Origin: Sphaerosporella brunnea
Taxonomy: Eukaryota > Ascomycota > Pezizomycetes > Pezizales > Pyronemataceae
Length of the DNA: 34,479 nucleotides
Assembly (NCBI GenBank): GCA_008704415.1
Contig: VXIS01000422.1
Coordinates: 1-34,479 of the forward strand
Reading direction: 5' to 3'
This document shows, in pieces, positions 30,315 through 34,479 of the stretch. Numbering within the stretch: position 1 is the stretch's first letter; the number at the start of each line of letters is the position of its first letter. Below the pieces are notes generated by a model. The model did not search any database. It saw nothing but the letters and a program-made list of their open reading frames with translations, and was not told where the DNA came from. A program made the translations under genes and the position numbers.

Positions 30315-31859
30315 CTACTCGGCTCTCCACTCCGCCGCCGTGCCCCAGGCCCAACCGACTCTCCCCACCTTTCCCCAAAACTCAGCCGGCGTCAAGCCCT
30401 TTCCCGGGCGACCGTCGAACTCGGTGACGTAGCTCATGGTGACCTTGGAGGTGGCATGCGGCACGGCGGTTTCGGCGGCCCAGGTCCGCCCATCTGTGCA
30501 CTGCTCCATCACGACCCAGTTGCGCTTGTCGAACTCTTCGCCGACGTTCAGGAAGCAGAGGTACTCGTCCTCCGGGTTTCCGGCGTAGGGGAGACATTTG
30601 CAGGGGCTCTTGACGGCCCAGAAGGTTTGCGTGCGGCGGGCTGGGTCCAGTCGGCGGGGGCCAACACATTCGGCGCGGTCCGAGAAGCCGAGTTTTTCCT
30701 GCCAGCAGGAAAAGAGCTGCGGACCACCGCCACCGTCGAGCTCTTCGGGCGGGTGCTGGTACGCCGTCCAGCTGCGGCCGGAAAGGTTCCATTTCTGCTC
30801 GCTGGCGAAGTGGCGTCGGCCGAATTCTTCCGGCGGCGAGACGAACATTTCCGCGTTGAAGCGCTTGGTGTAGCCGCTCGCCTCGTCGACGTACCCCGCG
30901 CCCCAGCAGGCGTCGACGAGCCACCACTCGCCGGCGTCGATGCGCACCGCGTTCCAGGCGTGGCCGCTGGGCGGCCAGGACAAAGCCTGCCCGGCGCTGT
31001 AGCCAAAGCCTTTCCCGTGCCCGCTGACCAGTGCCGCCGACAGCCCTGCGTGCTCGGCCAGCGCGAGGAACAGCGCCGCGTAGCCTTGGCACACGCTCAG
31101 TCCGGTTCGGAGCACCGAGAGTGCGTCCTGCGGGCCCATCGCGCGGTGTCCGCGGAACCCGGCGAAGTCGTATGCGACCGTGTGGTGGAGGAAGGTAAAT
31201 ATCGCCCGCGCTTTGTCGGTGTGCGACGGGAAGCGGGCGGTGAGCGAGTGCGCCAGTGCCGCCAGTGAGTGCGTGGGGTGCGCCTGCGAGGCGTGGAAAT
31301 CCGCCTCGCTGAAATCGCGGTGGCGCAGACATGTGGGGCCGGTGGGAGCGCGGGGTACGGATTCGGCGGAGGGGCGGGTGGAGGTGGGGACCGGCGGCGG
31401 GCGGGTAGAAGCTGGGATTGGCGGCGGTTGCGGTCGCGCGGCAGGGGGTGGGAGCGATCGTGGTGTAGGGAGCGAGCGCGCCGGTCTGGTAGGAAGCGGG
31501 GGTGTGTGGCGAGTGGGCGGCGGCGGAATAAACGGCGGCGGTAATTTCCGCGGCGGAGAAGTCGGGGCCGTGTTTGCTCGCGCGGGCAAAGCGGGCACTG
31601 TTCTGTTTGGCAACTGCGGCGGCAGCGGCGCTGTCTTTGTCCGCGCTGGCAGCGGGGGCACGGACCCGGTGGGTCGTCGCGGCGGAAGTGATGGTTTCTC
31701 AATCGGTGCGGGCGGGGGCGGCCCTTTCCGCGGTGGTAGCGTTGGCGGGGGCGGCGGCGGCGGTGGGGGTGGGGGCCGTTTGTTCGGTTGCTGCAGCTTC
31801 AGTTCAGCTAGCCGCGCACGCACCGAGGGCGCGGCGGAGGTGTCGATTTCGCTGGGCAT
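30315..31859 (-). CDS. transglutaminase-like protein with proline-rich N-terminus
   Basis: A single exon of 514 residues. Residues 1-180 are proline-rich, with a run of eleven Pro interrupted only later by Thr and Leu and many PxxP and PPxPTR motifs, ligands for SH3 domains or profilin. Residues about 205-335 form a transglutaminase-like fold of the papain class: LSVCQGYAALF with Cys near 256, PSGHAWNAV with His near 300 and WWLVDACWG with Asp near 316, at the spacing expected of a Cys-His-Asp triad. The C-terminal 170 residues fit the beta-rich region of fungal Cyk3/kyphoscoliosis-peptidase relatives. Those proteins act at the septum or bud neck in cytokinesis, although the Cyk3 domain itself is catalytically dead; here the triad looks complete. 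The gene is bracketed by facing identical tRNA-Ile genes. The start MPSEIDTSAAP is the only one with a sensible N-terminus. Whether it is a protease, a deamidase or only a scaffold is not shown. Confidence 0.8.
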   Translation of the reverse strand: MPSEIDTSAAPSVRARLAELKLQQPNKRPPPPPPPPPPPTLPPRKGPPPPAPIEKPSLPPRRPTGSVPPLPARTKTAPLPPQLPNRTVPALPARANTAPTSPPRKLPPPFIPPPPTRHTPPLPTRPARSLPTPRSLPPPAARPQPPPIPASTRPPPVPTSTRPSAESVPRAPTGPTCLRHRDFSEADFHASQAHPTHSLAALAHSLTARFPSHTDKARAIFTFLHHTVAYDFAGFRGHRAMGPQDALSVLRTGLSVCQGYAALFLALAEHAGLSAALVSGHGKGFGYSAGQALSWPPSGHAWNAVRIDAGEWWLVDACWGAGYVDEASGYTKRFNAEMFVSPPEEFGRRHFASEQKWNLSGRSWTAYQHPPEELDGGGGPQLFSCWQEKLGFSDRAECVGPRRLDPARRTQTFWAVKSPCKCLPYAGNPEDEYLCFLNVGEEFDKRNWVVMEQCTDGRTWAAETAVPHATSKVTMSYVTEFDGRPGKGLTPAEFWGKVGRVGWAWGTAAEWRAE

Positions 31860-32411
31860 GTTTGTTTCTGCTGCTGTTTGGACGGGACGGGACGAGACAG
31901 CTATTTATGTCTCGGTTGCGGGGATAAGCTTCATGGCGGCAGGGAGGGGTTTGGCTACACAGGTCGTACAGCAGCTTCTACTCCGGCGAAGGCAGCCATC
32001 GTGGTTGGCGCAGGGCGAAGATCTCTTGCCAGTGCCTATATTTAGGAGCAAGGCTAAATCGAAGCATGCGCAGTCACGCCCTCGCACTCGACACAAACCT
32101 CAAAACTGCCTTCTCCAGAGGGCCGGCTTTTGAATTGCGTGCGTGGCTGTTCGCTGTGCTGCTGTGACTTGCTGCAAGCGATATCTTCAGTCAGCTTTCA
32201 AACCAACCAACCAAGACCCGGCGGCATACGCGTCCACCGGAGATTAGAGCCACGCCAACCTCGAAGCTGAAAGCTTCCAGATCGCGGTACCAAACTTAGC
32301 GTAGAGCAGAGTATTCTCGCCATCGTGATCTCATGGAAAAACTCACTACTGCAAGCAAAAACAAGCTCTCGCTCGGCAAAAGGTAAAAATCCTGTCCGGC
32401 AAAAGAAACGA
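31860..32411. other. promoter region of the transglutaminase-like gene
   Basis: This is the 5' flank of the minus-strand gene and runs up to the second tRNA-Ile. A TATTTAT at 31901-31907 is a possible core element if read either way. No other gene was recognised. Confidence 0.45.
32401..32404 (-). terminator. RNA polymerase III terminator
   Basis: A run of four T on the minus strand occurs about eight bases past the tRNA-Ile 3' end, preceded by a TTTC. It is shorter than the first copy's terminator but enough for Pol III. Confidence 0.7.
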
Positions 32412-32485
32412 TGATCCATACAGGGGTCGAACCTGTGACCTTGGCGTTATTAGCACCACGCTCTAACCAACTGAGCTAATAGACC
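32412..32485 (-). tRNA. tRNA-Ile, anticodon AAU (second copy)
   Basis: The reverse complement is identical base for base to the tRNA at 29949-30022, including anticodon AAT and the discriminator A. The flanks of the two copies are not alike, so duplication did not carry long flanking sequence, or the flanks have diverged. The genes point toward each other across 2.4 kb. Confidence 0.97.
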
Positions 32486-32781
32486 GTGAAAACAGGTTTG
32501 GGATATACATATATGTAGCAGTCTGCGACATGTCAGAAGATAGGGATGTCAGCTCAATCCTTAAGCCACTCTGCGTTTGATCAGCTCCGGAGAACTTCTT
32601 TCACCTTCCCGGTGCAGGAACAACTAGCTGCCAAATATATGCACATTTTCACGATCACATTGAGGCGCATCACTCTTGGCACTTGACTTGTCTACTCGGT
32701 AGCTGGTGATCTCGATTCCTTTAACGAAGTTACAGATGAACAAAAAAAACAGCTCTAATAATAATAAAAAAGGAACCCGCT
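32486..32781. other. intergenic between tRNA-Ile and aldo-keto reductase
   Basis: The 5' flank of the minus-strand tRNA and the 3' flank of the minus-strand reductase. The A-rich stretch next to 32760-32771 fits a 3' untranslated region. No gene was seen. Confidence 0.5.
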
Positions 32782-34105
32782 TTACTCCTGCAGAACGCCG
32801 TCCTTCTCCTCGGGCCAAAGATCGTAACCAAACGTGTCCTTCATATCAACGAAGCGGCAGTGCCTTCCGGTGGCCACCTCGTTGACCGCGGCGTAATCCT
32901 CATCGCTCAACTCGAACTGCTCGAAGTTGCTCTGGATACGGCTGGGGGTGGCGCTCTTGGGCAGCACGGGGTATCCCCGCCGGATCCCCCAGGCGATGAG
33001 CACCTGCGCAAGCGAGTGACCGCTCTTCTTGGCGACTTCGTTCAGCTTGGGGTTCTCGTTGACCTTCTCGCCCGTTTTGGGCACCTGGTTCTGCGAGCCG
33101 AGAGGAGAGTAGGCCACCAGTAGCAGATCCTTCTGCGCCTTTGCGTAGTCCAGCAACTTCTGGTTCGGCAGGAAGGGGTGAATCTCAACCTGGTTCACGG
33201 CGGGACGCACCGTGGCGTACTGGTACAGCTTCTCGAGCTGCGGGATCTCGAAGTTGCTGACACCGATGGCGCGGGCCTTGCCCTGGTGGTACAGGGCCTC
33301 CATGGCACGCCATGTAGGTTCGTGGTTCTCGGTCAGGCCCTTCTTGATCACGTACTGTGGTGTTGCACGTAAGCATGGTGTTGCACGTTTGAGAGCGGTT
33401 GGGGTTTTAGGGTCAATCAAACCTTTCCGTCGGGGCCGATCTTAGGGTTGTAGTCATCGGTCCTCTCGGCAGCAATGGGCCAGTGCATGAGGAAGAGGTC
33501 AACATAGTCGAGCTTGAGTTTTTTGAGCGAGTCGTTCAGGGACCACTCGACTTGTAGCAGCAGCAGTTCATGTCAGCACGCATGTACATACGATTAGGGG
33601 GGGGGGGGGGAGTTCACGATAACCAGGGGCAAGAGGAGTTTGCCCTCCCCCCCCCGCGTTTTGCGGAGGATAGTCCTCCGCGGGTTGAGTTGGCGGACTT
33701 ATAGATACGTACCCTCTGCCGGTTCGTGAAGGTGGTTCCACACCTTTGTGCAGATAAATAGGTCCTCCCTCTTCACTTTTCCGTTCTGCTCCTTCAAGAA
33801 GTCCGCGATGGCTTCACCGATCTCCTCTTCGTTCTGATAGAACCACGCGCAGTCGAGGTGACTATATATTAATCGTCTAGGTCAGCGGTGCAATTTCGCG
33901 TGATGCGCTCAGCGATAAGCAGCACAGCAGCAGCGCGCATACTGATGACGGATGGATGGACAACAACTTACCGATAGCCAGCCTCGAGCGCGCACTTTGT
34001 GGACTTGTAGGACTCTCCGACGGCGCCCTCGCTGGCGAAGGTTCCAAACCCGACGGCAGGAATGGAGGCTCCGGTGTTTAGCGTGAATGTTTTTCCCAAA
34101 GACAT
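32782..34105 (-). CDS. aldo-keto reductase, NADP(H)-dependent, GCY1/GLD-like
   Basis: Exons 33972-34105, 33713-33861, 33423-33550 and 32782-33354 give 327 residues, the usual length. Introns are 109, 162 and 68 nt (GTAAGT, GTACGT and GTTTGA donors; TATAG, ACAAG and CACAG acceptors). Joins restore EAGY-RHLDCAWFYQNE, EPAE-VEWSLNDSL and PDGK-YVIKKGLTEN. The catalytic tetrad is complete: Asp48, Tyr53, Lys84 (FICTKVWN) and His117 (LFLMHWP). The cofactor-loop motif PKSATPSRIQSN near 265 favours NADPH. The family reduces aldehydes and sugars in a soluble (alpha/beta)8 barrel; the C-terminal FGYDLWPEE resembles fungal glycerol dehydrogenase/glyceraldehyde reductase of the GCY1/GLD group, so glycerol or dihydroxyacetone metabolism is plausible but not proven. 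D-xylose reductase-like activity is the alternative. The start gives MSLGKTFTLNTGASIP, typical of the family. Confidence 0.95.
33597..33681. repeat. G/C runs and perfect hairpin inside reductase intron 2
   Basis: Intron 2 (33551-33712) contains fourteen G at 33597-33610, a C-rich run at 33643-33655 and a perfect 8-bp stem, GCGGAGGA-TAG-TCCTCCGC, at 33663-33681. The first two can pair with each other. This makes the intron longer (162 nt) than the others in the window and potentially structured. Confidence 0.85.
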
Positions 34106-34479
34106 GATGGTGCTGCTCGGTACAAGATGGATAGGTGTTGGGATGAGAGGAAGATTGCGATGATATGGTGGGTTGTTGGATGGACACTTGTGTTAATTGA
34201 ACGATCTTTCTCCAGGAGCAGCTCTTTCCCCAGGTTTTTACCCCACCGCCAGAGTTCACCGCGGGCTTACCTACGCACATCCTTCACGCTGGAAGCATGC
34301 CACCCGTTGGCTCGTGGGCTCTCGGTGGCCCTACCTCCCATCGATTTTTTCCCTTTTTTTTTTTATGATTATTATTGCGTGGTGACGTATCGATAAGGGC
34401 ATTAGTTCCGCGTGAGCACACGAGTCCGAAGGTGTCCACGTCCTTGAATCTTATTTGTTGCACGCCGTTGGACCCTGAG
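34106..34479. other. promoter side of the aldo-keto reductase gene
   Basis: The 5' flank of the minus-strand reductase runs to the window edge. A CRE-like TGACGTA occurs at 34383-34389, about 280 bases before the ATG; such sites bind ATF/CREB factors in fungal stress responses, but one short match is weak evidence. No other gene was recognised. Confidence 0.4.

Noticed and set aside
30258..32133. Plus-strand open frames opposite the transglutaminase-like gene
   Set aside because: Antisense of a proline-rich GC-rich gene gives Gly/Arg-rich text; the minus frame has the catalytic motifs.

Overview
The window looks like nuclear DNA of a filamentous ascomycete (Pezizomycotina). The evidence is protein genes split by short GT-AG introns of about 50-75 nt with CTNAC-type branch sites, a fungal PHO4-type phosphate permease, a Yor1-like ABCC transporter, a fungal aldo-keto reductase, intronless nuclear tRNA genes, and relics of patatin and NACHT-ankyrin genes. 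I cannot name the genus from sequence alone.

Layout. Positions 1-3021 show no gene and carry long T and G homopolymers. Positions 3022-6061 hold a decayed minus-strand locus: an ankyrin fragment, a frameshifted patatin-like gene with altered active-site motifs, a 9-bp minisatellite, and a 5'-truncated NACHT-ankyrin relic with a family-defining segment missing. Positions 6062-11250 are gene-poor, with one imperfect hairpin and a weak reading frame. The phosphate permease gene (11251-13095, plus strand, three exons) is followed in its 3' flank by a 1.06-kb Tc1/mariner relic whose inverted ends are still visible. Next come a small two-exon minus-strand gene for a putative mitochondrial protein (15036-15492) and a four-exon minus-strand DDE transposase-like gene (16270-18638) that reads intact once its introns are removed.

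From 19662 there is an unrecognised acidic protein gene (three exons), then a minus-strand small secreted cysteine-rich protein, then the 1411-residue ABC transporter (23636-28110, four exons). Its 3' flank has a GGA-rich tract followed within 1.2 kb by three different short inverted-repeat elements, each with different flanking direct repeats. Two identical tRNA-Ile(AAU) genes (29949-30022 plus; 32412-32485 minus) face each other around a transglutaminase-like protein gene (30315-31859, minus). The window closes with a four-exon aldo-keto reductase (32782-34105, minus).

Functionally the genes look independent, as is usual in fungi: phosphate uptake, efflux, NADPH-dependent carbonyl reduction, and a cell-wall or cytokinesis-type protein. 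I see no biosynthetic cluster. The most unusual material is the mobile DNA: the intact intron-containing transposase-like gene, the stacked inverted-repeat elements, and the facing tRNA pair. All exon boundaries were chosen by eye from splice signals, frame and family continuity; none is supported by transcripts.
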